A stretch of DNA of 64,000 bases from the NCBI GenBank assembly GCA_902767845.1, contig CACXIV010000010.1, positions 1 through 64,000 on the forward strand, written 5' to 3'. This stretch comes from an uncultured Ruminococcus sp. (GTDB taxonomy: Bacteria; Bacillota; Clostridia; Oscillospirales; Acutalibacteraceae). Below, in pieces: positions 25,049 through 34,132 of the stretch. How positions within the stretch are numbered: position 1 is the first letter of the stretch; every line of letters starts with the position of its first letter. The notes beneath the pieces are model-generated. The model ran no database searches. It was given only the letters and a program-made list of their open reading frames with translations, and had not been told where the DNA came from. The translations under genes were made by a program, and so were the position numbers.

Positions 25049-26698
25049 ATGATCTCAACTTTGTATATAGAGAATATCGCGGTCATCGAAAAATGCTCGA
25101 TCGACTTCGGCGGCGGACTGAACGTCCTGACCGGCGAGACCGGCGCCGGAAAAAGCATAATAATCGACGCAATCAACGCCATCATGGGGCAGCGCACCTC
25201 AAAGGATATGATCCGCACCGGCGCGGCGTCTGCCTTTGTCAGCATTTGCTTTGAGAACATCAACGGCGTTATCAGGCAAAAGCTTTCCGATCTCGGCTTT
25301 GACGACGCCGACGGCGAGCTTATTTTGCAGCGCACGCTGAGCGCTTCCGGCAGGAACACCTGCAAGATCAACGGCAGACCTGCCACGCTGTCAATGCTCA
25401 GGGAGCTTTCCGTTAACCTGATAAACATTCACGGTCAGCACGAGAGCTACGAGCTGTTTTCTCCCGAAACGCACATTGATTATATAGACAGCTTCGGCGG
25501 CTGCGCCGGGCTGCTGGAGGATTATAAGGCAAAATACTCCGAGTACAGGATACTTCAAAAAAAATCGGACGAGGCAGGCTTTGACGAGAGCGAGCGCCTC
25601 CGCGAGATCGACCTGCTCTCCTTCCAGACCAACGAGCTTTACGAGGCTGACGTTCGCCCCGGAGAAGAGGAGGCGCTTGAAACCGAGCGCACCGCGCTCA
25701 TGAATTATGAAAAGATCTTCTCTCTGCTAAACAGGGCGAGGGAAGCGCTTTCCGGCGAGGAGAGCGGCGGACTCGAGGCGGTCGATATAGCCTCCTCCGC
25801 GCTGAGGAGCGCCGCCGGCTACGATCCTGAATACGAGGAGCTCGGCTCGGCTCTCACCGATATATACTATGATCTTCAGGACTGCTCCGAGAGGGTGGCG
25901 GATCTTATCGACAGCCTCGAAAGCGATCCCCAAAGACTTGAGGAGATCGAGGAGAGGCTCGACCTGATTAACCGCCTTTGCAGAAAATACAACTGCCGCG
26001 GCGACGAGCTCGCCTCGGTCGCGGACGGGCTCCAGGCAAGACTCGACGAGCTTGTCAATTACGATAAAAACCGCGGCGAGCTTATCGCCGCCTGCGAAAG
26101 CGCGAGGCTCGCGGCTCTGGAAGCCGCCGAAAAGCTTAGCGAAAAAAGAAAGTCCGCCGCGGCGGATTTCTCGTCAAGGGTCAAAAAGGAAATGGAATTT
26201 CTCAACATGCCCAACGTGGAGCTTGTGCCGATGTTTGAGCAGGCCGGGCTGTCGGCGAAGGGGATCGACAAAATGGAGCTTTTGATCTCCGCGAACCCCG
26301 GCGAAAAGCCGAGACCCGTGGCAAAGATCGCCTCGGGCGGCGAGCTGTCGCGTATGATGCTCGCCATCAAGACCGTGCTCGCCTCGACCGACACCGTCGA
26401 CACCCTTATCTTTGACGAGGTAGACACGGGAATATCCGGCTCCGCTGCCGAAAAGGTCGGCATGAAGCTCAGGGAGGTCTCGGCGTCAAGACAGGTTCTC
26501 TGCGTTACCCATCAGGCGCAGATCGCGGCGCTCGCGGACTCGCATTACCTGATCAAAAAGCAGTTTGAAAACGACAGGACGTTCACCGACGTCACCCTGC
26601 TCGACCGTCCCGGCAGAGTAAGCGAGCTCGCCAGGATAATCGGAGGAGTCAATATCACTCAGGCGGCGCTCAGCCACGCCGAGGATATGTTAAAATAA
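25049..26698 (+). CDS. recN: DNA repair protein RecN
   Basis: This 549-residue SMC-like ATPase has an N-terminal Walker A (LTGETGAGKSIIIDAI) and central coiled-coil stretches rich in E, R and L. The C-terminal ABC signature is KIASGGELSRMMLAIK, with Walker B TLIFDEVDTGISG. RecN gathers broken DNA ends during double-strand-break repair. It starts at ATG 25049, ten bases after argR. Confidence 0.97.
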   Translation: MISTLYIENIAVIEKCSIDFGGGLNVLTGETGAGKSIIIDAINAIMGQRTSKDMIRTGAASAFVSICFENINGVIRQKLSDLGFDDADGELILQRTLSASGRNTCKINGRPATLSMLRELSVNLINIHGQHESYELFSPETHIDYIDSFGGCAGLLEDYKAKYSEYRILQKKSDEAGFDESERLREIDLLSFQTNELYEADVRPGEEEALETERTALMNYEKIFSLLNRAREALSGEESGGLEAVDIASSALRSAAGYDPEYEELGSALTDIYYDLQDCSERVADLIDSLESDPQRLEEIEERLDLINRLCRKYNCRGDELASVADGLQARLDELVNYDKNRGELIAACESARLAALEAAEKLSEKRKSAAADFSSRVKKEMEFLNMPNVELVPMFEQAGLSAKGIDKMELLISANPGEKPRPVAKIASGGELSRMMLAIKTVLASTDTVDTLIFDEVDTGISGSAAEKVGMKLREVSASRQVLCVTHQAQIAALADSHYLIKKQFENDRTFTDVTLLDRPGRVSELARIIGGVNITQAALSHAEDMLK

Positions 26699-26739
26699 TT
26701 CTGTAAAAGAATCATAATCTATAGAAAGGACGCGACATA

Positions 26740-28782
26740 ATGAAGCTTTGGAATATTGCCGACTTCGATCGACAGCAGGCAAACTCCATTCAAACAGAAT
26801 ACGATCTGCCGGCAATAATCGCTATGTTGCTCCAGACAAGAGGCATCACCTCGCGAGAGGAGATCGAGGATTTCCTCAATAACGAGAGCGTTATCGCCTC
26901 TCCCTTTGAGATTAAGGACATGGACAAGGCCGCCGAAAGGGTGCGCTCCGCCGTCGACAGCGGCGAGCTTATCTGCGTTTACGGCGACTACGACGCCGAC
27001 GGCGTCACCTCTACCGCGCTGCTGTATTCCTACCTCGAAACGGTCGGTGCCAACGTGATCTACTACATCCCCTCGCGCGAATCCGAGGGCTACGGAATGA
27101 ATATCGGCGCGGTCGAATCGCTTGCCGAAAAGGGTGTAAAGCTGATCGTCACGGTCGACAACGGGATCGCCGCAACTAAGGAGATCGAGCACGCCAAGTC
27201 GCTCGGTATCGACACCGTCGTCACCGATCACCACATGCCGATCGACCGCCTTCCCGACGCCTGCGCGGTCGTCGATCTTCACCGTCCCGACTGCCCGAGC
27301 AGGTTCAAGCAGCTTTCGGGAGTCGGCGTGGCGTTCAAGCTGATAATGGCGCTCGAGGGCGAGTTCTGCGATACGGATATGCTGCTCGACAACTACGCCG
27401 ACCTGCTCAGTATCGGCACGATAGGCGACATAGTCGAGCTAAGGGGAGAGAACCGCGTGTTCGTAAAGCGCGGACTCCAAAGCATAATGAACTCCGACCG
27501 TCCCGGTATCGCCGCGCTTATGGAGAACGCCGGTCTTACCGGCAAGCCGCTGACCGCGGGCAAGGTGTCGTTCACGCTTGTGCCGAGGATCAACGCGGTG
27601 GGCAGGCTGGGGCTTTCGGGCAAATCTGTGGAGCTTCTGCTCACCGATGACTTCGGGGAGGCTCGCGCTATCGCTCAGGCAATGGGCGACGACAACGCCG
27701 AAAGGCGTCAGATCGAAACCGAGATCCTGCAAAAGATCGACCTCGAGATCCGCCGCAATCCCATGCTCGTGATGGACAAGGTCATCGTCATCGACGGAGA
27801 AAACTGGCATCAGGGCGTTATCGGCATAGTTGCCTCGCGCGTTAAGGAGACCTACGGCAAGCCTGCCATAATCATCTCCCGCGACGGCGAAAACGCCAAG
27901 GCTTCCGGCAGGAGCGTTGAGGGCTTCGCGCTCTGCGACGCCGTAGCCGCCTGCTCGGAGCTGCTGACTCACTTCGGAGGTCATCCGATGGCGGTGGGTC
28001 TTTCGCTCGCCTCGGAGAATATCGGATCATTCAGAAAAAAAATAAACGAGTACGCGGATTCGGCTGATATGCCGTTTGACGCGCTTAAAATAGATTTTAA
28101 GCTGAACCCCGCGGGGGTATCGCTCGGCATCGCCGAGGAAATAGCTCATTTGCAGCCCTTCGGCTCAGGGAACCCGACTCCCGTTTTCGGGCTGTTCAAC
28201 ATGACCGTGAGCAGTATAATCCCGTTGTCGAACAACAAGCATCTAAGGCTTGTGCTGACGCGCGCCAACACCACGCTCAGCGCGATGATGTTCTTCACCT
28301 CGACCGAGGAGCTGCCGTACCGCAAGGGCGACGTCGTCGATTTGGCGGCGACGCTCGACGTCAACGAATACAACGGCGCCAAGAGCGTATCTATAATAGT
28401 GAAGGATATAAAGGCGGCCTCGGACGATACCTCAATGATCTTAAAAAGTCAGCGCGTTTTTGAGGACTTCTGCCGCGGCGTTCCGCTCGAAAGGGAAAAG
28501 CTTGCGGACATCACGCCCGCACGCGAGGACTTCGCCCTTGTTTACCGCTTCCTAAAGTCGAACGGGGGCTACAGCCACGCGGCATCAACCCTTGTTCACA
28601 GGCTCGGCGGAAAGCTCTCTATGGGCAGGATCCGCGTTATTTTGGAGGCGATGAACGAGCTGGGGCTGATCACCATCCGCGAGGGTATGACAGGTTGTTT
28701 TATCGGAGTTAATCAGGTCAGCGGCAAGGTTAGCCTTGAGTCGGCTGATATCATCAAAAGACTTACAGAGGTGACACTATGA
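26740..28782 (+). CDS. recJ: Single-stranded-DNA exonuclease RecJ
   Basis: The product has 680 residues. DHH-family motifs are VYGDYDADGVTSTALL, VTVDNGIAA, VVTDHHMPIDRLPDA and the DHHA1 GGHPMAVGLSL. An OB-like domain follows. It degrades 5'-ended single strands in recombination and mismatch repair. The roughly 100-residue C-terminal extension (SMGRIRVILEAMNELGLI) looks like a winged-helix, as in other clostridial RecJ proteins. It overlaps relA by four bases. Confidence 0.95.
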   Translation: MKLWNIADFDRQQANSIQTEYDLPAIIAMLLQTRGITSREEIEDFLNNESVIASPFEIKDMDKAAERVRSAVDSGELICVYGDYDADGVTSTALLYSYLETVGANVIYYIPSRESEGYGMNIGAVESLAEKGVKLIVTVDNGIAATKEIEHAKSLGIDTVVTDHHMPIDRLPDACAVVDLHRPDCPSRFKQLSGVGVAFKLIMALEGEFCDTDMLLDNYADLLSIGTIGDIVELRGENRVFVKRGLQSIMNSDRPGIAALMENAGLTGKPLTAGKVSFTLVPRINAVGRLGLSGKSVELLLTDDFGEARAIAQAMGDDNAERRQIETEILQKIDLEIRRNPMLVMDKVIVIDGENWHQGVIGIVASRVKETYGKPAIIISRDGENAKASGRSVEGFALCDAVAACSELLTHFGGHPMAVGLSLASENIGSFRKKINEYADSADMPFDALKIDFKLNPAGVSLGIAEEIAHLQPFGSGNPTPVFGLFNMTVSSIIPLSNNKHLRLVLTRANTTLSAMMFFTSTEELPYRKGDVVDLAATLDVNEYNGAKSVSIIVKDIKAASDDTSMILKSQRVFEDFCRGVPLEREKLADITPAREDFALVYRFLKSNGGYSHAASTLVHRLGGKLSMGRIRVILEAMNELGLITIREGMTGCFIGVNQVSGKVSLESADIIKRLTEVTL

Positions 28783-30974
28783 GCAAATATTCAAATGTCG
28801 CGCACTATCAGGATTTTTCCGAGCTCGAAAAGATAATTTCGGTCTCGAACAACGAATATGATATGGAAAAGATCCGCTCGGCGTATGAATTTGCGGAAAA
28901 ATCCCACGGCGATCAGCGCAGGGTGTCGGGAATACCGTATATCCTCCACCCGACCTCGGTGGCGTGTATCGTAGCCGAGCTCGGAATGGACGGCGATTCT
29001 GTCTGCGCCGCTCTGCTTCACGACGTGGTCGAGGACACTCCCGTGTCGCTGGCGGAGATAACAAGGCTTTTCGGCGGCGACGTGGCAAAGCTATGCGACG
29101 GCGTTACAAAGATCTCTAAGATCCCGTATTCCAGCAAGGAGGAGCAGCAGGCGGAGAATATCCGCAAAATGCTTATCGCCATGGCGGACGACATCCGCGT
29201 TATCATCATCAAGCTCGCCGACAGGCTCCACAATATGCGCACCATGGACTGTATGCCCGAGCAGAAGCGCAGGGACAAATCGGTAGAGAACATGCAGGTT
29301 TTCGCGCCGATCGCCCACCGGCTCGGTATCAAAACCATCAAGGAGGAGCTTGAGGACCGTTCGCTGGAGTACCTCGACCCGATCGGCTACAAGGAGATCG
29401 AGGAGGCGATAATGCTCAAGGAGGGCGAGCGCGAGCGCTTTATAGAGACCATAAAGGAGCTTATCCTCGACAGGACAAAGGACACTATCAAAAACGTGTA
29501 TATCAGCGGCAGGGTAAAGAGCATAAACAGCATATACCGCAAGACCTTTATGCGCAATCAGAATATCGACCAGATATTTGACGTTTTCGCGGTCAGGGTA
29601 ATCGTCGACACCGTGCCGGACTGCTACAACGTGCTCGGAGTCGTCCACGATATATTCAAGCCGATCCCCAACCGCTTCAAGGACTACATCTCGATGCCCA
29701 AGCCCAACATGTACCAGAGCCTCCACACCACCGTGCTCGATAAAAACGCCATACCCTTCGAGGTGCAGATCCGCACCTGGGATATGCACTACACCGCCGA
29801 GTACGGAATCGCGGCGCACTGGAAATACAAGCTCGGAATGGGCTCAAACGGCAAGGCAGGCGACAAGGTCAGCCGAAATATAGAAAACCTCAAGAGCATG
29901 ATCCTCGATCAGCTCGAGACCGAGGACGCCACCGACCTCGCGCGCAATATCCGCAACGACTTCGCGGAAAACGACGTTTACGTGTTCACCCCCAAGGGCG
30001 ACGTAATGAGCCTCCCGAGGGGTTCGACCCCGATCGACCTCGCTTACCTCATCCACACCCAGGTAGGCCACAGGATGGTCGGCGCCAAGATAAACAACAA
30101 AATAGTGCCGATCGACTACATCCTCAAAACCGGCGATATCTGCGAGATCATCACCCACAAGGAGGAGCATCCCAACCGCGCGTGGATCGAGATCTGCAAG
30201 ACCGCCTCGGCAAAGTCGAAGATAAGGTCGTGGTTCAAGCACGAAAAGCGCGACGAGAACATCGTCGAGGGCAAGGCCATGATCGAGCGCGAGCTCAGGC
30301 GCCAGGGAATGAATCTGACCGAGGACGAGTACCCCGAGTTTTTCAGGAGCATATCGGTCAAAAAGCAGTACAACACCCTCGACGACTTTTACGCGGCGGT
30401 GGGCTACGGCGGAATCCAGCTTTGGAAGATAATGCCGAGGCTCAAGGAGGAGTTCCAAAAGACCTACGCCAAGGATATTGAGAACATCACCGTGCCGCAG
30501 GCTCCCGTTAAGCGCACAAAGGCGAGCTCCGGCGTTGTTATAGAGGGCAACGACGACGTGCTCGTCAAGTTCTCGAACTGCTGCAATCCGCTGCCCGGAG
30601 ACGAGATAATCGGCTACATCACACGCGGCTACGGCGTTTCCATCCACAAGCGCAACTGCACCAACGTCCCGAAGGACACCTCCAAGTGCGAGGAGCCCGA
30701 GCGCTGGATCAATTGCTACTGGGAGGACGAAACCGGCGAGGCGTTCCGCAGCACGCTGCAAATTACCGCAGCCGACCGCACTGGACTGCTCGCGGACGTA
30801 ACGATAAAGCTGTCGAATATGCACATCTTTATTCACAGCCTTAATTCACGCGAGCTAAAGTCGGGCAGGGCGGTCGTCACCGTCACGATCGACGTCATGG
30901 GCAAAAATCATCTGCGCGGAGTGATCTCAAAGCTCTCCGACATCAACGGAATAGAAGAAATAAAGAGGCTGTAA
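28779..30974 (+). CDS. relA: Bifunctional (p)ppGpp synthetase/hydrolase RelA/SpoT
   Basis: The product has 731 residues, the full long-RSH architecture. It has an HD hydrolase (YILHPTSVACIVAEL, LLHDVVEDT), a synthetase domain (GRVKSINSIYRKT, DVFAVRVIVD, EVQIRTWDMHYTAEYGIAAHWKYK), TGS (VYVFTPKGDVMSLPRGSTPIDLAY), a CC/zinc-finger-like region (FSNCCNPLPGD) and a C-terminal ACT domain. The intact HD motif suggests both activities. It makes and removes the stringent-response alarmone. Confidence 0.97.
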   Translation: MSKYSNVAHYQDFSELEKIISVSNNEYDMEKIRSAYEFAEKSHGDQRRVSGIPYILHPTSVACIVAELGMDGDSVCAALLHDVVEDTPVSLAEITRLFGGDVAKLCDGVTKISKIPYSSKEEQQAENIRKMLIAMADDIRVIIIKLADRLHNMRTMDCMPEQKRRDKSVENMQVFAPIAHRLGIKTIKEELEDRSLEYLDPIGYKEIEEAIMLKEGERERFIETIKELILDRTKDTIKNVYISGRVKSINSIYRKTFMRNQNIDQIFDVFAVRVIVDTVPDCYNVLGVVHDIFKPIPNRFKDYISMPKPNMYQSLHTTVLDKNAIPFEVQIRTWDMHYTAEYGIAAHWKYKLGMGSNGKAGDKVSRNIENLKSMILDQLETEDATDLARNIRNDFAENDVYVFTPKGDVMSLPRGSTPIDLAYLIHTQVGHRMVGAKINNKIVPIDYILKTGDICEIITHKEEHPNRAWIEICKTASAKSKIRSWFKHEKRDENIVEGKAMIERELRRQGMNLTEDEYPEFFRSISVKKQYNTLDDFYAAVGYGGIQLWKIMPRLKEEFQKTYAKDIENITVPQAPVKRTKASSGVVIEGNDDVLVKFSNCCNPLPGDEIIGYITRGYGVSIHKRNCTNVPKDTSKCEEPERWINCYWEDETGEAFRSTLQITAADRTGLLADVTIKLSNMHIFIHSLNSRELKSGRAVVTVTIDVMGKNHLRGVISKLSDINGIEEIKRL

Positions 30975-31426
30975 TGAAAGCGATAATCCAAAGAGTAAGC
31001 TCCGCTTATGTTCAAACAGAGGGAAAAACCGTCGGCAGCATCGGCGCCGGCTTCCTTGTATTGCTGGGGGTCGAGCATGACGACGACGAGCGCCACGCAA
31101 GGGCTCTCGCCGAAAAAATATCGGGACTTCGCGTGTTCACCGACGAAAACGACAAAATGAACCTCTCGCTCGGCGATATAGACGGCTCGGTGCTCGTGAT
31201 CTCGAACTTCACGCTCTGCGCCGACTGCTCCCACGGCAGACGTCCGAGCTTTATCGCCGCCGCCCGTCCCGAAAAGGCGGAGCCGCTCTACGAGTATTTC
31301 TGCGGCATCATCCGCGGCAAAGGCATACGCGTGGAAAACGGCGTTTTCGGCGCGGATATGCAGGTTTCGCTCGTCAACGACGGCCCCGTTACAATAGACA
31401 TCAACTCAAAGGACTTAAAAATATGA
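30974..31426 (+). CDS. dtd: D-aminoacyl-tRNA deacylase
   Basis: The product has 150 residues. It contains the SNFTLCADCSHGRRPSF segment and the C-terminal VSLVNDGPVTI, which carries the Gly-Pro cis motif used for chiral proofreading. It removes D-amino acids from tRNA. It overlaps both neighbours by one and four bases, in the usual relA-dtd order. Confidence 0.96.
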   Translation: MKAIIQRVSSAYVQTEGKTVGSIGAGFLVLLGVEHDDDERHARALAEKISGLRVFTDENDKMNLSLGDIDGSVLVISNFTLCADCSHGRRPSFIAAARPEKAEPLYEYFCGIIRGKGIRVENGVFGADMQVSLVNDGPVTIDINSKDLKI

Positions 31427-32049
31427 TAAATGTTAAGGTTTATCCCGTCACCGAGATAATGACCAACTGCTCGTATCTCGTTGACGAGGCGACAGGCAAG
31501 GCCGCCGTGGCCGATCCCGGCGGAATATCGGCAAAGCTGACCGAACAGATCGAAAGGGACGGCGGAAGGCTTGAGTATATTTTGCTCACCCACGGCCACT
31601 ACGACCATATCGCCTGCGCCGGACAGCTCGCCGAAAAATACGGTGCAAAGATCGTCACGGGCAGGGAGAACGACCGCTTTTTGAGCGATCCCTCGCTCAA
31701 TCTGACCGCGAAGCACTTTATTGACATGCCGCCGTTTTCCGCAGATATCCTGCTTGACGACGGCGACGAGTTTTCGCTCGGCGATACGCGTATCAAATAC
31801 TACTTCACCCCCGGCCACACAAGCGGCTGCGGAGTGTTCGTTTTCGACGATATCATCATCTGCGGCGACGTGCTTTTCAGGGAGTCCTACGGCAGAACCG
31901 ATCTGCCCACGGGCGACGACCTGACAATAATGCGCTCGCTAAAGCGCCTAAAGGAGCTCGAAGGCGATTATACCGTGATCCCCGGTCACGGTCCGCTTAC
32001 CACCCTCGGGCACGAGCGCAGGTACAATCCTCTTATGAGGAGACTGTAA
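31423..32049 (+). CDS. Metallo-beta-lactamase-fold hydrolase (glyoxalase II-like)
   Basis: The product has 208 residues. The metal-binding motif THGHYDHIAC is intact, and later ligands appear in FTPGHTSGCGV, IICGDVLF and VIPGHGPLTTLGHE. This is the small YcbL/hydroxyacylglutathione-hydrolase-like group found after relA-dtd in many clostridia. The physiological substrate is unknown. Confidence 0.92.
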   Translation: MINVKVYPVTEIMTNCSYLVDEATGKAAVADPGGISAKLTEQIERDGGRLEYILLTHGHYDHIACAGQLAEKYGAKIVTGRENDRFLSDPSLNLTAKHFIDMPPFSADILLDDGDEFSLGDTRIKYYFTPGHTSGCGVFVFDDIIICGDVLFRESYGRTDLPTGDDLTIMRSLKRLKELEGDYTVIPGHGPLTTLGHERRYNPLMRRL

Positions 32050-32050
32050 G

Positions 32051-33490
32051 ATGAATCTGTACGTAAAAAACAACCGCTTTTGGTTCGAGCTCGAAAACCT
32101 CACGAGGCTCTTTTTCCCGAACGAGAAGATAATCGTTCACAGGGATTTTTCCGAAGCGGAGCCGCCGTATGTTTTCTCTGAGCTCTCCGACAAAATCACC
32201 GTCAGCGTGAGGATCGGGGAGTATTTCAGGGAGGAAACGGCTCGGCTCGGAACGGACGACGACCAAAACGAGCTGTCCGCCGTATCGCTTCTGTACAAAA
32301 TACTCAGCGACTTCACCGGCATATCACAGCCGTGGGGTCTGCTAACCGGCGTAAGACCGGTAAAGCTGTTCAGAAAGCTGAGCGCGGAGGGCGGAACGGA
32401 AAGCGCCGAAAGGCGGTTTACCGACGACTTTTTCGTAAGCCCCGAAAAGACCTTGCTCGCCCGGACTACCGAGGAAAACGAGCGGAGGATACTGGAGCTG
32501 TCGGCGCCGGAATCGTTCAGCCTGTACGTCGGCATACCGTTTTGCCCGTCAAGGTGCAGCTACTGCTCCTTTGTAATGGCTTCGGTCGAGCGCGCCAAAA
32601 AGCTGATCGAGCCCTACGTCGACCTGCTCTGCGAGGAGCTAAGGGTCACGGCGAGGGCGGCAAGGGAGCTCGGGCTGCGGCTTGAAAGCGTGTATTTCGG
32701 CGGAGGAACGCCCACAACGCTCAGCGCGGGTCAGCTCGACAGGGTGCTGTCGGTCGTCAATTCCGAGTTCGATATGAGCACCTGCCGCGAGTTCACCGTC
32801 GAGGCAGGGCGGCCGGACACGATAACAAGGGATAAACTTATTTCTTTAAAAGAAAATAACGTAGACAGGATCAGCATAAATCCCCAGACCGTCAGCGACG
32901 AAATACTCAGGGCGATAGGCAGAAAACACACCGCCGCGCAGTTCTTCGACGCGTTTGACCTCGCGCGCGGCTGCGGCTTCAAAAACATAAATACGGATCT
33001 GATCGCCGGTCTTCCGGGCGACACCCCGGAGGGCTTCATGCGCTCGCTCGACTCAATGCTCGGGCTGGGCGCCGAGTGCGTCACCGTGCACACGCTCTGC
33101 ATGAAGCGCGCCTCAACGCTCACTCTCGACGGCAAAACGCTCGACAGGGAGGAGGCGCTCGCCGCGCGGAAAATGCTCGATTACGCCGGCGAGAGGCTTA
33201 CCGCGGAGGATTACATCCCGTACTACCTCTACCGCCAGACAAGGATGGTCGGCAACCTCGAGAACGTCGGCTGGTCAAAGCGCGGCTATGAGAGCCTCTA
33301 CAATGTTTTTGTGATGGACGAGACCCACACCATCCTCGCGTGCGGCTCGGGAGGAGTCACAAAGCTGAAGGACAGCCGCACCGATCTGCTCAGGCGCGTG
33401 TTCAACTTCAAGTACCCCTACGAATATATAGGCAAATTCGACGATATACTCAAAAGAAAAGCCGAAATATACGCGTTTTATGCGCAATAA
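32051..33490 (+). CDS. hemZ: Radical SAM coproporphyrinogen dehydrogenase-like HemZ
   Basis: The product has 479 residues. The radical SAM cluster motif CPSRCSYC (C-x3-C-x2-C) is near residue 166, followed by YFGGGTPTTL and RISINPQT. An N-terminal extension of about 150 residues matches the HemZ group. HemZ is annotated as an oxygen-independent coproporphyrinogen III dehydrogenase, although its real role in haem-less clostridia is doubtful. It is the last gene of the operon and lies one base after the hydrolase gene. Confidence 0.88.
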   Translation: MNLYVKNNRFWFELENLTRLFFPNEKIIVHRDFSEAEPPYVFSELSDKITVSVRIGEYFREETARLGTDDDQNELSAVSLLYKILSDFTGISQPWGLLTGVRPVKLFRKLSAEGGTESAERRFTDDFFVSPEKTLLARTTEENERRILELSAPESFSLYVGIPFCPSRCSYCSFVMASVERAKKLIEPYVDLLCEELRVTARAARELGLRLESVYFGGGTPTTLSAGQLDRVLSVVNSEFDMSTCREFTVEAGRPDTITRDKLISLKENNVDRISINPQTVSDEILRAIGRKHTAAQFFDAFDLARGCGFKNINTDLIAGLPGDTPEGFMRSLDSMLGLGAECVTVHTLCMKRASTLTLDGKTLDREEALAARKMLDYAGERLTAEDYIPYYLYRQTRMVGNLENVGWSKRGYESLYNVFVMDETHTILACGSGGVTKLKDSRTDLLRRVFNFKYPYEYIGKFDDILKRKAEIYAFYAQ

Positions 33491-33495
33491 TTCGG

Positions 33496-33524
33496 TTGAT
33501 TAACGGCTTAAATAGTGCTATACT
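33496..33524 (+). promoter_or_regulatory. Sigma-A promoter of the zinc-ribbon gene
   Basis: TTGATT at 33496-33501 and TATACT at 33519-33524 are 17 bases apart. The -10 sits inside an inverted repeat AATAGT-N5-ACTATT (33511-33527). A leader hairpin with 7-bp arms (ACGCGCC/GGCGCGT, about 33543-33565) follows. Confidence 0.65.
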
Positions 33525-33611
33525 ATTCAATATCAAATCCGTACGCGCCCGATATCACGGCGCGTCCCAAAATCAGGAACGCTGTTCCGCAAAAAAGAAA
33601 GGTTGGTAATT

Positions 33612-34091
33612 ATGGGAAAATTTGACGAAATTCTTGACGACGTTGTTGTTAACGCCAAAACCGCCGCTTCGGCAGTTTCAAAGAAGGCCGTGAACGTCTA
33701 CGACGCCTCAAGGCACAAGATCACCGCCGCTGAGATCAGGGGCGAGATCAACAAAAAGCTCAGGGATCTGGGTAAATTCACCTACAAGGCAAGGGTATAC
33801 AACATTGATATGGACGCTCAGATCGACGCCACGGTAGCCGAGATCACCGAGCTCAAGGATAACCTCGAGATCATCAACGCGCATATCGACGAGATCAGAA
33901 ATCAGAAGAAGTGTCCGCAGTGCGAGGCAAAGATCCCCAGAAATTCCGTATACTGCAATATCTGCGGAGCAAAGATCGACGAGGCAGACGAGATCATCGG
34001 CGCCGTCGATACTCCCGAGGAGACCGTTGAGGCGGATGCCGAAAAAGCTGTTGAGGCCGAGCCCGAAAACGCCGGTGAAGCCGCCGAATAA
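33612..34091 (+). CDS. Zinc-ribbon protein with helical N-terminus
   Basis: The product has 159 residues from ATG 33612 (the upstream in-frame TTG is within the ribosome-site region). The N-terminal 90 residues are helical and charged, with an alanine-rich opening reminiscent of amphipathic helices. A double-cysteine zinc ribbon follows, CPQC...CNIC (about residues 99-117). The tail is a low-complexity acidic Glu/Ala-rich segment. Similar small proteins are common in clostridia, but I know no established function. It has its own promoter. Confidence 0.75.
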   Translation: MGKFDEILDDVVVNAKTAASAVSKKAVNVYDASRHKITAAEIRGEINKKLRDLGKFTYKARVYNIDMDAQIDATVAEITELKDNLEIINAHIDEIRNQKKCPQCEAKIPRNSVYCNICGAKIDEADEIIGAVDTPEETVEADAEKAVEAEPENAGEAAE

Positions 34092-34132
34092 CTGCTTTAC
34101 CCGCGAACAATTCTGTGATAAGGTGATATAAT

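Noticed and set aside
29844..30836. 330-codon minus-strand frame inside relA
   Set aside because: Shadow of the well-supported relA gene; no ribosome site or domain.
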